A DNA stretch of 64,000 nt, taken from assembly GCF_030384665.1 (NCBI RefSeq), contig NC_083673.1:1311501-1375500 (forward strand), read 5' to 3'. A program made the translations under genes and the position numbers. The DNA is from Lodderomyces elongisporus (taxonomy: Eukaryota; Ascomycota; Pichiomycetes; Serinales; Debaryomycetaceae). Below, one piece after another: positions 8,445 to 19,304 of the stretch. Positions within the stretch are counted from its first letter, which is position 1, and each line of letters starts with the position of its first letter. The notes beneath the pieces are model-generated. The model saw only the letters and a program-made list of their open reading frames with translations, did not search any database and was not told the origin of the DNA.

Positions 8445-10499
8445 ATGAATGATCAACTACTGATTCGAACTTCCGATAGAGATAGCGTATACTCCTTTGA
8501 CTCTGTGAGCACAAACGAGAGACTTCTTGATAGGCTAGACTTTGATAATGAATCAATTAGATCAACCAGAAGAGAGAGTTATTACAACGGAGATAGTCGA
8601 ATGAATGATAGTAACAATAATAGTAATAATATTATTCTATCTCAGGCACTTCAACAACAGCAACAACAACAACAACAACAACGACACCACCACCACCACC
8701 AGCAGCCTTTGAATACATTAAATGCGCTTAGAAACTTACGAGCTACTCCTCAACTACATAAGCAACATCAGAATCAACGCCTTCAGCTGCAGAATGCAAT
8801 ACAGAATACAGTACAAGATAGCCTCGACAGTCGACCTTGGGATGGTCGGCGATTACCCGTGGACACTAACCAAAATCTGAGATTCCGCAATAAAGATGGC
8901 CCTTCCAATAATTACCAAAACCAGTACGGAAACCATTCGCAAGCCTCAAACATCAATCGGTTGCAAAATCAGCCAATTCTAAACTCAAAAAAAGAGCCAC
9001 AGATTAAGATTGTTGCTGCAAATCCAGTGTATGGAAACACAAACAACTCGACGGAGACGATTCGATCAAAAATGGCACTGTTAAAGGAAACGCCCATTCC
9101 AAAATCATCATCAAATATTGTCATTGATAAGACCCAGCTATTGTCTGGAAATGATCGCTTGGGTGGTAGGTCCTTGACTTCAACTCAGTCATCATCAGAT
9201 TCACTTCAAACACTTGGAACAATCACAGACACCTCATCCTTTGTCACCGCAAACCCTATACCTTTCCAATACCAGTCCAATCCTACATCAAGTATTCCCA
9301 TTAGCGAGATGGAATACTTAACAGTTAAAGAAAACGAGAATGATCAGATATTACTGTTTGAAAAGCCTCTTAAACACCATTTCCTACCTCATTCCGTCTC
9401 CAGATCATCATCAGACCAGACAGTCAAGACAATTTCTACTTTTGATACACAGAAAAGCTCTCGTCAAAAGAGGTTATCACTGGACTTGCTGTACACTTCG
9501 CCAAACTCAAGCCGGTCTAATTCGGGTTCAAGCCTACCACTACAACAACAACAACAACATCATCATCATCATCATAGTCATCCTCTACATTATAATCAAC
9601 ATCAACATCAATATCAAGATGCCCCACATGCACCGGCATCCACTAATGAACTTGACCCCGTATCTAGAACCGTGATTGCAATGGAGTTGCGAGCACTTAA
9701 CAAGCACCGAGAGGCATCTTACCAATTACAAATTGCAGCCAACGAACCTCATAACTACCCAAAGGCAATGTACCTTTATGCTATGGCGTTAAAATATGGT
9801 CAAGGTGTAAAACAAAATCATGCATCAGCCATCAGATGGCTATCCAAATGCATCCTCATAGGCTCGATATCTTCTTCGTCTTCGTCTTCGTCTTCTTTTT
9901 CTGATGATGATGATAAAAATGATGATGCGCCGGGGTCAACACTGTCTTACAAAGCCGCCATTGTTTCGAAATTGAACAAATTGGAGCAACAAGATTTGAG
10001 CCAATTGATATTCTCCAACCTCAGTAATACAGCTTCTACAGACTGCTATAGAAATGGAACGGATCCGGAGTCATTATATCATTCATTCAAGTTGATGAAC
10101 AAATCGCAAATCAACAAGATCAATGCGGCAAACAAGAGCAAATCTGACATTACAGCCCAGAGCTATTTCGAACTAGGACTTTACTTGTATAACTGCTGGG
10201 GCAATTCCCTGTCTTTATCTTCTTCCCCGTCCCTATCATCTTCGTCTTCGTCAAGTGCGGCCACACACGCCACTGCCAAGGCTGATGAACAAAACGGCAT
10301 AATGTGTTTGTCAAAAGCTGGCTCAATGGGTAATATAGATGCAATGGAACAATTGGGTGAAATCTATAGCACAAAATCGAAACATAGAAAGAAAGATTTG
10401 CCCAAAGCAGCTGCATGGTTGAGATGCGCTGAGATTTTCGGTGTCAAAAGTATTGGGAATAGCTGGATCTATAAGGATAAGTATGTGAGGATTCCGTAG
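8445..10499 (+). CDS. DSF2: Sel1-repeat protein, Dsf2/Nif1-like
   Basis: This 684-residue protein starts at the ATG at 8445. The open frame extends 135 bp further upstream but has only a TTG there, so I reject the longer form. The N-terminus carries RDSVYSFDSVSTNERLLDRL, which I recall as the conserved opening of the Dsf2/Nif1 group. A long low-complexity middle follows, with a Gln run then a His run (bases 8651-8703) and a second Gln/His block near 9541-9610. The C-terminal part (about residues 405-470 and 565-684) has Sel1-type tetratricopeptide-like helices such as AMYLYAMALKYGQGV and AMEQLGEIYS, and ends near GNSWIYKDKYV. S. pombe Nif1 is a mitotic regulator, and S. cerevisiae Dsf2 is a poorly known protein linked to bud-neck or signalling functions. 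Partners cannot be read here. The 3' end converges on the next gene with 300 bp between stops. Confidence 0.7.
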   Translation: MNDQLLIRTSDRDSVYSFDSVSTNERLLDRLDFDNESIRSTRRESYYNGDSRMNDSNNNSNNIILSQALQQQQQQQQQQRHHHHHQQPLNTLNALRNLRATPQLHKQHQNQRLQLQNAIQNTVQDSLDSRPWDGRRLPVDTNQNLRFRNKDGPSNNYQNQYGNHSQASNINRLQNQPILNSKKEPQIKIVAANPVYGNTNNSTETIRSKMALLKETPIPKSSSNIVIDKTQLLSGNDRLGGRSLTSTQSSSDSLQTLGTITDTSSFVTANPIPFQYQSNPTSSIPISEMEYLTVKENENDQILLFEKPLKHHFLPHSVSRSSSDQTVKTISTFDTQKSSRQKRLSLDLLYTSPNSSRSNSGSSLPLQQQQQHHHHHHSHPLHYNQHQHQYQDAPHAPASTNELDPVSRTVIAMELRALNKHREASYQLQIAANEPHNYPKAMYLYAMALKYGQGVKQNHASAIRWLSKCILIGSISSSSSSSSSFSDDDDKNDDAPGSTLSYKAAIVSKLNKLEQQDLSQLIFSNLSNTASTDCYRNGTDPESLYHSFKLMNKSQINKINAANKSKSDITAQSYFELGLYLYNCWGNSLSLSSSPSLSSSSSSSAATHATAKADEQNGIMCLSKAGSMGNIDAMEQLGEIYSTKSKHRKKDLPKAAAWLRCAEIFGVKSIGNSWIYKDKYVRIP

Positions 10500-10799
10500 T
10501 CTTTAGATAAATTAGTTTTGAAGATGTATATATATTTATATATACTATCTGTAGCATCCAATCCGTATATGTAGAGTGTAACTCGCATGAAAGAGTATTA
10601 AAATTAGAAGTAAAACTTGCCAAAACCTTGAAAGACAAACAATCTAATGGTTTTTTTTTTCTTCTTTTTCTTTCTGTTTTTCTTTTTGCTTTGGCTTTCG
10701 CTTTGGCTTTTGCTTTTGCTTTTGCTTTTTTGAAAAGAAAAAAACTGGAGACTAAAATCAGATTAAAGAGAAATGAAAAGTATTTTATTGTAAAGCTTT
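10500..10799. terminator. Shared convergent 3' region with GCTTTT repeat
   Basis: This 300-bp space between two convergent stops contains AT-rich polyadenylation-like sequence and a period-6 GCTTTT/GCTTTG repeat (about 10687-10728). No gene is seen. The Lys-Ala reading on the reverse strand is a repeat artefact. Confidence 0.5.
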
Positions 10800-12917
10800 C
10801 TAATCTGGAGGTCCGCATTGTAACCTATATAGCACCCATCTCTCCCGCTCAAGATTCATTTGGTTCCATTTTTCTATAAATTCTCGGGTAATCAAATACA
10901 AGAGACTACTCATCTCACTTAAGCTCGAATATAGTCCTAGTGGCAAGTAAAATAAACCGCCATCACCCCATTGTCCTTTGCACAATGGTTTTAAATGCAG
11001 TTTTTTCAAATTTTGTTGACTGTAAGCCTGTTCACGCTCCCATCTCAGCACCTCAGTTATGTCCAAGCTTCTTTTGCTCCATGTGTTTGGAAAATGAAAC
11101 TCTATAGTAGAGCTCAAGAATGTTGGCTGTCCATTAGCAAATAGTTCGGCTTGCAGTGTTTTCAAATCCCGTTCCTGTACTTGTAGCTCAATTATCTTTT
11201 TCAATAATGCATAATCGTTATTAGATTTAGCAATCTTTAATCTGTAATCATCAATGACCCTTGTAAGAATCATGCAAATGTGTTTACTTAGTAAAGCTCT
11301 AAGCTGGTATAGTAGACATCGAATTACCTTGAGGAAATTCAAAATTAATGCACTATTAGCATCATGTAGATTATAATTGTTGTTGTTCTTGTTGTTCTTG
11401 TTGGTGTTGGTGTTGGTCTTGGTGTTAGTAACGGGCTTTAAATATTCTATTGTCTCTGTAATCTGAGTGATAAACTCAATTACATCAGTATCAAGCTTCA
11501 TCCACGATCTCTCACTTGGTAAAACACGCATAACTATCTTGCTTCGCTCGTCATAATCGCATGCAACCATTTGCATCAATACAACATCAACCATACAACA
11601 AACGCGGGTAATAACTTCCGCATCCTTTACCAAACCAGAAAGTCTAGATTGGTTGTGGGTACCAAATTGTGAAGCAAGATTTTTGGCTTGGTTCTGCCAA
11701 AATCCTCTCCTATCTTTCAATTTGCTATTCAAAGTTTCACTTTCAGATAGGCTCAAGTTGAGGTTTGGCTGAGTATTTGATACGTCAATATATGAATTGT
11801 GATATAATTGTTTCTCGCCATAATTCAAGTTCGAACCTTGTGCAGTTATATTAATCTCTTTTGCACTCTGCTGTTGTTGTCGGTATCTTTCACTTTCATC
11901 GCGCAACTCGCTTTCTCTTTGCTTCAATCTTTTTTCTAGCTCCTTATTTGCTCTTTCGATATCTTCAATTTCTTTCATCTTGGCTTGTCTGAAGCGAGCA
12001 AAACGGCGCCTCTCCTCGTCAAGCTCTGCCATTGCCTTTGCTGTAATTGAAGCGTCTTTCAGACTACTTGATGAAGCACGGGATTGTTCTTGCTCTGGAC
12101 TTGGATCTTTACTATTTTTTTGGCGTGACGTAGAAGGCCGTTGTATACTATCCAGGTCAGATGAATCATTTTCAATATATATTTTGTGTCGCTTTCTAAC
12201 TGGTATTTTGCTTTGGCCATTTACTGAATTTGGAGAGGCTACAGAATCAGCAGGTGTAGAATCTGTGTTTATTTTCAGACCACCATGAATATTCTGCATA
12301 TCCTCCATTTTGGCTTTGACATGCTGATCTTGGGTTGCATTATCACCATCAAGTTTGGTATTCTTATTATGACGATGATTATTAACTGGATCACTATCAT
12401 TATCATCGTCATCATCATTATCCTCGTCGTCGTCGTCGTCGTCGTCGTCGTCATTTCCATAGCCTCCGTCCAGCGGATGCACCTTTTGGGGAATAGTAAA
12501 ATGTCTCAGATACTTGACCTTGTTCAATAAAACAATTCGCACAAGAAACCTAGGATTCGAAATATCATATACTTTGTTAATCCATTGGATCGAACCTGCT
12601 GCTGTTGTAACCTTTGAATAAGACGGTTTTGAGACCTTCTGGGCTATTATGGTGTTTGAGCTCATGGTATCCTGTTCCTTGTTCGCTTCTAGTTTCTTTT
12701 TGTTTGTTTGGTGAGTATCTTGAATCTTGGTCAGTGGATCCTGAGTCCTATTTGCGTCTTTGTCGAATGCATACTTCTTTTCCTTTGTAGTTGAATTCTC
12801 GTCCTTGCTAGTCACCTTGTGATTTTCATTGTTCTGTACTACTTCTCTCATTTGTCGTTCACTATAACTGTTACTATTCTTAGTAGTAGCTAGTTTTGTT
12901 GGTCTTGTTTTCGATGC

Positions 12918-12948
<31 letters not shown>

Positions 12949-13661
12949 GGTCTAGGTGACGCTGGCTCCAGGCTATTCAGATTATTAAAAATCGCTGGTA
13001 AAGTAGGTGACAACATTGACAAAGGTAATTCTTCGTCTTGAAGATTAGCAGTTCCAGCTTCAATTTGCAGACTGGCTCTATTGTTTGATTTCAGACGTTC
13101 CATTTTCAAATCTTCTTTCAGACTCATTTCTTGATCTTCGTCATTTGTGTAGGGCTGTGATTTTTTTGACATAGCATTTGAGCTTTGAGGCTTTTTAGAT
13201 AGATCTATGTAGCTGTTATTCTTGTTATCGGTTTTTAATCTCTTGATACTCCTATTAGTATCATCGGGAGTACCTACGGGAAATGAAGTTTCATTACTTT
13301 CGAAGAAACTCGGAAGTTTTGGAGATAATATTGGTGGTAAGCTGTACGTGTGCTCGTAGTTGTCTATTATTTCCTGAAAGTCCCATGCAGTTGAATCCTT
13401 GCCGTTGGATATATTGGGTGTGGACTTACTCGATATTTTTGCTTTCCCATTGGCATTTGGCATGGTAGTTTTTGATTGTTGTTGTTGTTGTTGTTGGTAG
13501 TCGCCGAGGTCGTGGACGTGTTCGTGGTGGTTAGAAATAGTGTTTTTGCTGGCATTATTGATATAAGGACTAGATGGTCTCAGCAGTGAAGGTTTCTTCC
13601 CGTACGGTCTTGACAGGGCATTGAGATTATTGGTACTGAATATTGACGATTTCAGCGACAT
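10800..13661 (-). CDS. Large low-complexity fungal protein with LSPxLP motifs, function unknown
   Basis: A 953-residue protein that I cannot name. Two short related motifs stand out: SLPPILSPKLPSFF (107-120) and LPLSMLSPTLPAIF (about 212-225). Motifs of this kind recur in a group of uncharacterised fungal nuclear proteins. Between them and the C-terminus are a Gln run (56-62), a Thr run (239-248) and an Asp-rich run (about 400-425). A basic KRHKIYIEN patch resembles a nuclear localisation signal. A charged coiled coil (EERRRFARFRQAKMKEIEDI, about 550-600) follows. The last 300 residues look folded and helical, with conserved-looking blocks such as GFWQNQAKNLASQFG and LRWEREQAYSQQNLKKL. The organisation (short motifs, disorder, coiled coil, helical C-terminus) suggests a nuclear scaffold or chromatin factor, but that is inference. 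The ATG at 13661 is the first in frame, and the upstream spacer is shared with THP3. Confidence 0.85.
12421..12453 (-). repeat. In-frame Asp-encoding trinucleotide repeat
   Basis: TCG/GTC repeats on the + strand encode a run of ten Asp in the unknown protein. Confidence 0.9.
12916..12950 (-). repeat. In-frame Thr-encoding trinucleotide repeat
   Basis: A TTG/TGT run on the + strand encodes ten consecutive Thr (ACA) in the unknown protein. Confidence 0.9.
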
Positions 13662-15024
13662 TTGCAGTGTAAATCAAAACAATAACGTACAAACCCACAA
13701 GGTTTGCATTTGGTAACCTAGCTTAGCTGTAATTGATTTCAAAAAGTATTCGGGAATAAATAATAAAATAAAAAAAAAATATATATATATATATAAAAGT
13801 ATGAATGTGACCCAAAATTAAACTGGGATTTGATAGAACAAATTTTCAGGTCCTGGTTGAATAGAAATTGCCCTTGGTATTGGCTTGGTATTGGCTTGAT
13901 CTTTGCCTTTGTCTTTTGTTTTGTTGGTTGAATACTGATACAGTTTCGTTTTTGTTTTTTTGTTCTTTTTGCAAGAACTCGATTGAGGGGGAGGGGCGAG
14001 TACCGCTTTTGTGGTCCGGGAGTTGAAAAATAAAGAGAGAGAGAGAGAGAGTATTGATCAAATATTTGAGAGCACCGACATGTGTGAGCATACGAGCATG
14101 TTCAGTACGTTAAGAGATGGAGATGTGAGATATGTGAGAGATGCGAGGTTATCGATGTACAAATATTAATGGGCTTTTTGAGCAAAACATCCATTTTACT
14201 AATGCCATATTAGTTTTAGTTTTGATGAATTTGACACTATTGTTTTACTATAAAGGTTATCAACAAATCGATTTTAAAGAAAAGGCTGGTGAATACTTTG
14301 AAGGAATTATTATTTTATGTAAAAGAATAAATAGTGGGATGCCAATACCACTTTGAACTAAATTTGATAGTCAGTAAATTAAACAAACAAAAGCAAAAAA
14401 AGAAAAACCAAACGAAAAAAACTGTGAAAAGAAACTCTATCATTTCCTACATAATTTCTGTACTTTTGTTATTCTATTTGAACATCTAATTGATACTTGG
14501 AGTGTGTTAGGAATGAGTGCTTTACATTCAAACTAGACACTTTTTTTTCCCTTGTAAAGGGGTAAAGAAAAAATGGAGAATGAGAAAGCGATCTTGAGGA
14601 TTGTTTTTTTGTAAATATTTTGGTGAGACAAGTGCGAAACGAGGGAGAGAAATATCAATGGTCAACTAAACTTGAGCAGAGCTGGTATCAGGATAATATC
14701 AAGGATTTTTTTTTTTGTCATCGATACTCACAACACACACATTACAGTTGGAGACGACATAAGATTTTTGCAGTGAAATATAACAAGAAGTTGATTATTG
14801 TGTTTTTTTTCTTAATAGATCGATAATCGTTGTGATACAAATATCATAAGACCAAATACTGCAATTACCCCCCCCCTTCCTTTGCAACATCAAAACTTGA
14901 GTTATTTCTAAACAGTGCAACAACGAGGAACGGTTCTTTTTACACTAAAATTTCATTACTACAATATTCACTCCTACTTTTTTTTAATAGCATTGCTCTT
15001 TTGAACTTGCTGCTTTTTGACAAG
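13662..15024. other. 1.36 kb divergent intergenic region (unknown protein / THP3)
   Basis: No credible gene. It holds a short (TA)n run (about 13780-13795), a GAGA run (14034-14050), a C run (about 14869-14877) and many A or T runs. A 71-codon ATG frame at 14141-14356 has ordinary composition, but nothing else supports it. Confidence 0.55.
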
Positions 15025-17196
15025 ATGCCAAACCAATATTATAATGAAGTACAACCAACCAGCCTTAAAGTAGGAAAAAAAAGAAAGTCTCATTTAATGG
15101 ACAATAGCAAAAGCAAAAGAAAAGGAAAAGGCAACGGCAACGGCAACGACAACGACAAAAGCAAAACGAACTCTACCAATCCACTTTACCACAATCACGA
15201 TCAGAACCAGAATCATCAACAACCCTACGACAATGGAGTGCACAATTTAAATAGTCCAGCAGATCTAAGGTACGCAGAACGAATGCAGCAAAATATAGCA
15301 ACTCCCACGGATGAATTTTCTACATATACTACTGAACAAGGCCCAAAAACAATAACCTTGAATAAGCTTTCCCGTAAAGATCGCGAAGAAAGCGGACCAC
15401 CTCCACGTCGACTGAACTTGGCTGGTGACTCTTTGACCCTGTTGCTGCTGCAACTGCAACTGCAACTGCAGCTACAACTGAAAAATGCAAAATCTAAACA
15501 TACTAACAAATCAGTATCAGTACCAACATTAGAAAACAATTTAGATATGAACGTGAGTGGTATTGAAAAGCAAAGCTCTCATCAACCCCAGGTAGGTAGC
15601 TCTTCACCAACCAATTCTTCAATTCCACGCTCAGTTGAAGTATTTGTGGAACAAAGCTTAGCGCGTATATCAAGACTCAACCCAGATAATCAATCAACTG
15701 CCAAAGAGCAAATGGGGACATTGTTACAAATTGCATATAGAGAAGAACTTTTATGGACCAACAATTGGGCTGTGCAAAAAATACCTGAGCTAGACGGTGG
15801 CGGGCCACTTGAGCTTGAATGCCAAAAGCTGGGAACTGTTGGAGAACTGCAGAAGAACGATCAAGAATTGAACTTAGACCTACAATCGAAACTGAAACTG
15901 AAACTGAAACTGAAACAGAAGCAGAGAAAAAAGCAAATAGCGATTACAAAGGAAGATGAGTTTGCACAATTTGACGGAGACCGAACAACAAAACTCAATG
16001 CGCAGTATGTGGTGGATACTGCACCACTGGAGAGTTTCTATCAACAGCAATCGAAAAATGCATCTATGTCTAATTCTCCCACTTCTCCTACTTTCTTCGC
16101 TTCTGCCTCTGCTTCTGCTTCTGCTTCCGATACTTCATTATCTCAGCCCAGCCGTTTATCCTACGCGGCGGTAAATGCAAAAAACAAGAGAGATGATGAT
16201 TTTATTTCTCAAGAAAGAAAACGCCAGCGTCTTGAGCGCTTTGAAAATGCCAACAAGGGTGCAACTTTTACTAACAATACCAGTGTATTCGCAAACTCGG
16301 ACAGCAATGGTGCATTTGTTGGAACGTGTTTGGCACTTGAGAAGGATTACTTGAGACTTACTTCAGCTCCGGATCCAGCTAAAGTGAGACCGCAATCAGT
16401 GTTGGAGCAAAGCATTGGTTTTGTTAAAAACAAGTACAGTGAGATGGAATCGCCACAAAAGGCTTATGACTATATCAAGAATCAGTTAAAGTCCATAAGA
16501 CAGGACTTGACAGTACAGCATATCAAAAATGAATTTACTGTATACATTTATGAACAGAATGCTCGATTCTCGATCAAGCATAACGATTTGGGCGAATTCA
16601 ATCAGTGTCAAACTCAACTAAAGTACCTTTATCATCTTCGACGATCATCCAACCACTTGCTTTCCAACAAATTCATTTCGCTGGAGGCTGAGATGCTATG
16701 TTACAAGATTATATACATGATGATTACAAAAAACAATAGTGAGATTTGTAAATTGAAAACCATGGTTTTGCGAGAGTACCATAGTTACGAGGTCAATGAA
16801 AAGGATTCGGACCATTTGAAGCTAGTTGCTACATTGTTCACATGCAACAATCACAAACTACTTGATAATTGCTACCTGTTTTTCCAAGAATTGTCGCAGT
16901 ACAAGGATCTAGAAACGACGCAGTTGGCATTGCATATGATTTCCAATTTCCTTGATGATAAAGTAAGACTCTTGGCACTTGGCTCTATTTGCGAAGCCTA
17001 CCAAAAAGTTTCGTTAAAATTTTTGACGCAGTTTCTAATGTTTGCTGAAGAAGCTCAGTGTGAAGAATATTTGACGAAACTCAAGTTTGCACCGGTATTT
17101 TTAAATAATGGGGAATTTGATGCCAGAGGTGCCAAGGGTACTGCGAGGGAGAAGATTTCATCGAGCCAGAAAGTAGATATCAAGGGGCAAAAATAA
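15025..17196 (+). CDS. THP3: SAC3/GANP-family mRNA-processing factor Thp3
   Basis: The 723-residue protein matches Thp3 (LENG8 in animals), a SAC3/GANP-domain protein. With Csn12 it couples transcription elongation with mRNP formation and splicing in the nucleus. The family core lies at about residues 430-700: EKDYLRLTSAPDPAKVRPQS, then DYIKNQLKSIRQDLTVQHI, then FTVYIYEQNARFSI, FNQCQTQLKYLY and a helical PCI-like end. The N-terminal 420 residues are low complexity and make the protein longer than I recall for the S. cerevisiae one (about 470). They include a KRKSHL/KSKRKGKGNG basic stretch, a CTG-rich run that reads Leu-Gln in the standard code (bases 15439-15480), a similar CTG-Lys run (15889-15912) and a Ser-Ala run (about 16096-16131). 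The ATG at 15025 is the first; the frame is open a little further upstream but has only TTG. It converges on MLS1. Confidence 0.87.
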   Translation: MPNQYYNEVQPTSLKVGKKRKSHLMDNSKSKRKGKGNGNGNDNDKSKTNSTNPLYHNHDQNQNHQQPYDNGVHNLNSPADLRYAERMQQNIATPTDEFSTYTTEQGPKTITLNKLSRKDREESGPPPRRLNLAGDSLTLLLLQLQLQLQLQLKNAKSKHTNKSVSVPTLENNLDMNVSGIEKQSSHQPQVGSSSPTNSSIPRSVEVFVEQSLARISRLNPDNQSTAKEQMGTLLQIAYREELLWTNNWAVQKIPELDGGGPLELECQKLGTVGELQKNDQELNLDLQSKLKLKLKLKQKQRKKQIAITKEDEFAQFDGDRTTKLNAQYVVDTAPLESFYQQQSKNASMSNSPTSPTFFASASASASASDTSLSQPSRLSYAAVNAKNKRDDDFISQERKRQRLERFENANKGATFTNNTSVFANSDSNGAFVGTCLALEKDYLRLTSAPDPAKVRPQSVLEQSIGFVKNKYSEMESPQKAYDYIKNQLKSIRQDLTVQHIKNEFTVYIYEQNARFSIKHNDLGEFNQCQTQLKYLYHLRRSSNHLLSNKFISLEAEMLCYKIIYMMITKNNSEICKLKTMVLREYHSYEVNEKDSDHLKLVATLFTCNNHKLLDNCYLFFQELSQYKDLETTQLALHMISNFLDDKVRLLALGSICEAYQKVSLKFLTQFLMFAEEAQCEEYLTKLKFAPVFLNNGEFDARGAKGTAREKISSSQKVDIKGQK
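15439..15480 (+). repeat. CTG-CAA coding repeat in THP3
   Basis: In-frame CTG codons alternate with CAA/CAG. Translation is Leu-Gln in the standard code but Ser-Gln if CTG is serine, as expected for this clade. Confidence 0.85.
15889..15912 (+). repeat. AAA-CTG coding repeat in THP3
   Basis: Four AAA CTG units in frame encode Lys-Leu in the standard code or Lys-Ser in the CUG-Ser code. Confidence 0.85.
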
Positions 17197-17648
17197 AATG
17201 AAAGTTATATAGTAATTCAATATTATGGAACAAAAAAAAACTAGAACAGAAAACTAGAACAGAAAACTAGAACAGAAAACCAAAATAGAGATGCTCTCGT
17301 GAATGCAAAACTACAAACTGCCCATCACCACACACGCCTATCATATATATATTTACATATACATATTTGTGTGTGTATGTGTGTGTGTGTGTGTTGTGAG
17401 TTATATCTCAAAATCCGTTATTCTTATGTACTATATAATAAATAGTCAAACTATATGGAAAATAAAAAAAAATGAAAGTGATAGACATTCTCGTGAAAAG
17501 TTAAACCGGTAAGCTTTTCTCGTATAATGAAACTAATGAAAAAAAAAATAACAATTTTTTCTTCTTTTACCGCATTCCATACCGCGCTTTCTCTGCCCCT
17601 CCTCCCCTTCTTCAGCGCACCGCGCCTCGTCCTTCTCAATAACTTCAC
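17197..17648. terminator. Shared convergent 3' region of THP3 and MLS1
   Basis: This 450-bp convergent spacer holds three tandem copies of a 13-bp unit CTAGAACAGAAAA (17241-17279), a short TA run and a GT run (about 17368-17394). No gene is seen. AT-rich sequence is consistent with polyadenylation signals for both genes. Confidence 0.5.
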
Positions 17649-19304
17649 TTACAACTTCTCACCTGGGATAGCTCTGCCAATGGTGGTGATGTCATCGTAG
17701 ATCAAAGTAGTGACAAAGTCAGAGTATTTCTCTCCGAGTGCCTCTGGTGCAAAGTAAGCAAAGGCTTGTTTAAACTTGTTACCTGGCTTGGCACTCTTTG
17801 TCAACTTGGCGTATTCTTCGTCCAACAATTGTTTCACATAGTCTTTGGTGATCAACTTACCGGTGTTGGTCTTTGCACCGTGGGTCACCCATTGCCAGAT
17901 TTGTGTTCTTGACACTTCAGCAGTAGCGGCATCTTCCATCAAGTAGTTGATTGGAACACAACCAATGTTTCTCAACCATGCCTCAATGTACGAAATACCA
18001 ATGATGATATTGGCTCTGATACCGTTTTCGGTAATAACACCACCTGGAACAAATGGGCTCAACAAGTCTCTTTGAGTGATTGGCTTGAATGGCTCCTTTG
18101 GAGGCAAGTCAATTTGGTTTGGTCCCTTCATGTGTTCGTTAAACACCTTGAGGACAACTGGCACTAATGCCGGGTGTGCAACCCAACAAGAGTCACAGCC
18201 CAAGGTAACCTCTCTCAATTTATCCTTGGTAACATTCTCCAAAACTTGCTTGTTTTTTGCCTCGTCATCCTTAATTGGGATTTGAGCAGCCATACCACCC
18301 AAAGCGTGAACTTGTCTCTTGTGTGTGGTGTGCACCAAGAGCTTAACATAAGAGGACATGAATGGAGCTGCCATGGTGACTTGCGATCTGTCTGGAAGGA
18401 TAAACTCTGGGTGGTTTCTAAGACACTTGATGTATGAAAAGATGTAATCCCATCTACCACAATTCAAACCAGCTGAATGTTCTCTCAATTGGTAAATGAT
18501 CTCATCCATTTGAAACACTGCAGGGATGGTCTCAATCAACACTGAAGCTCTGATTGTACCTCTCTTCATTCCAATGTAGTCTTGAGAGTAGTTGAAAATG
18601 TCATTCCACAACTTGGCTTCCAAGTGGTGCTCCATTTTTGGCAAGTAAAAGTAAGGACCAAAGCCTCTGTTCAAAGTCTCGTAAGCATTGTTGAAAAAGT
18701 AAATGGCAAAGTCAAAAATACCACCAGAAACAGCTTCACCATCAACCAAAACGTGTTTCTCAGTCAAGTGCCAGCCTCTTGGTCTAACAATCAAAGTTGG
18801 AATGTGTCTGCCTTTTTCCAAATTCAATGCATATTTCTTACCATTGGTTTCATACGTCAAGTTTCTTCTTACACCATCGTACAAGTTAACTTGACCATCA
18901 ACCAAGTTTTTCCAAGCTGGGGTTAAAGAGTCCTCGAAATCAGCCATATAGGTGGCAGTGTTTGAGTTCAAAGCATTGATAACCATCTTTCTGTCGGTTG
19001 GACCGGTGATTTCACATCTTCTGTCAATCAAACCTGGAGCCAATGGAGGGCCAGTCCAAGTAGGATCGTTTCTAATGTGTTCAGTCTCTGGAAGAAAGTT
19101 TGGCAATTTACCTTGGTCTCTAAGGACTTGCTCTTTGGCTCTGTTTTCCAACAACTCGAGTCTTCTCTTGCCAAAGCCACGGTGTAATGTGGCAACAAAG
19201 GCCAATGCCTCTGGTGTGAAAATGTGTTTGGCGCTATCTGGGATTGGACCAAGGACTTGGACGCCCTTGACTTTATCTGCAACTTTTGGGAATGGGGAAG
19301 ACAT
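17649..19304 (-). CDS. MLS1: Malate synthase (glyoxylate cycle)
   Basis: The 551-residue protein is malate synthase A type, condensing glyoxylate with acetyl-CoA to malate. It allows growth on fatty acids, acetate or ethanol and acts in peroxisomes or cytosol. The family signature LREHSAGLNCGRWDYIFSYI is intact, as are FEDSLTPAW, RPRGWHLTEKH, LIETIPAVFQMDEI and the C-terminal EDAATAEVSRTQIWQW. Length is typical for yeast enzymes. The last four residues are GEKL, so the terminal tripeptide EKL departs from the usual peroxisomal signal (Ser/Ala/Cys, then Lys/Arg/His, then Leu/Met) at position -3. Codon use is strongly biased, as in highly expressed genes. A TATAAATA box lies about 175 bp upstream of the ATG and a long 2.7 kb region separates it from MTS1. 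Expression is probably carbon-source controlled, but that follows from the family. Confidence 0.97.
   Translation of the reverse strand: MSSPFPKVADKVKGVQVLGPIPDSAKHIFTPEALAFVATLHRGFGKRRLELLENRAKEQVLRDQGKLPNFLPETEHIRNDPTWTGPPLAPGLIDRRCEITGPTDRKMVINALNSNTATYMADFEDSLTPAWKNLVDGQVNLYDGVRRNLTYETNGKKYALNLEKGRHIPTLIVRPRGWHLTEKHVLVDGEAVSGGIFDFAIYFFNNAYETLNRGFGPYFYLPKMEHHLEAKLWNDIFNYSQDYIGMKRGTIRASVLIETIPAVFQMDEIIYQLREHSAGLNCGRWDYIFSYIKCLRNHPEFILPDRSQVTMAAPFMSSYVKLLVHTTHKRQVHALGGMAAQIPIKDDEAKNKQVLENVTKDKLREVTLGCDSCWVAHPALVPVVLKVFNEHMKGPNQIDLPPKEPFKPITQRDLLSPFVPGGVITENGIRANIIIGISYIEAWLRNIGCVPINYLMEDAATAEVSRTQIWQWVTHGAKTNTGKLITKDYVKQLLDEEYAKLTKSAKPGNKFKQAFAYFAPEALGEKYSDFVTTLIYDDITTIGRAIPGEKL

Noticed and set aside
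14141..14356. 71-codon ATG frame in the spacer before THP3
   Set aside because: Ordinary composition but no motif or neighbour evidence.
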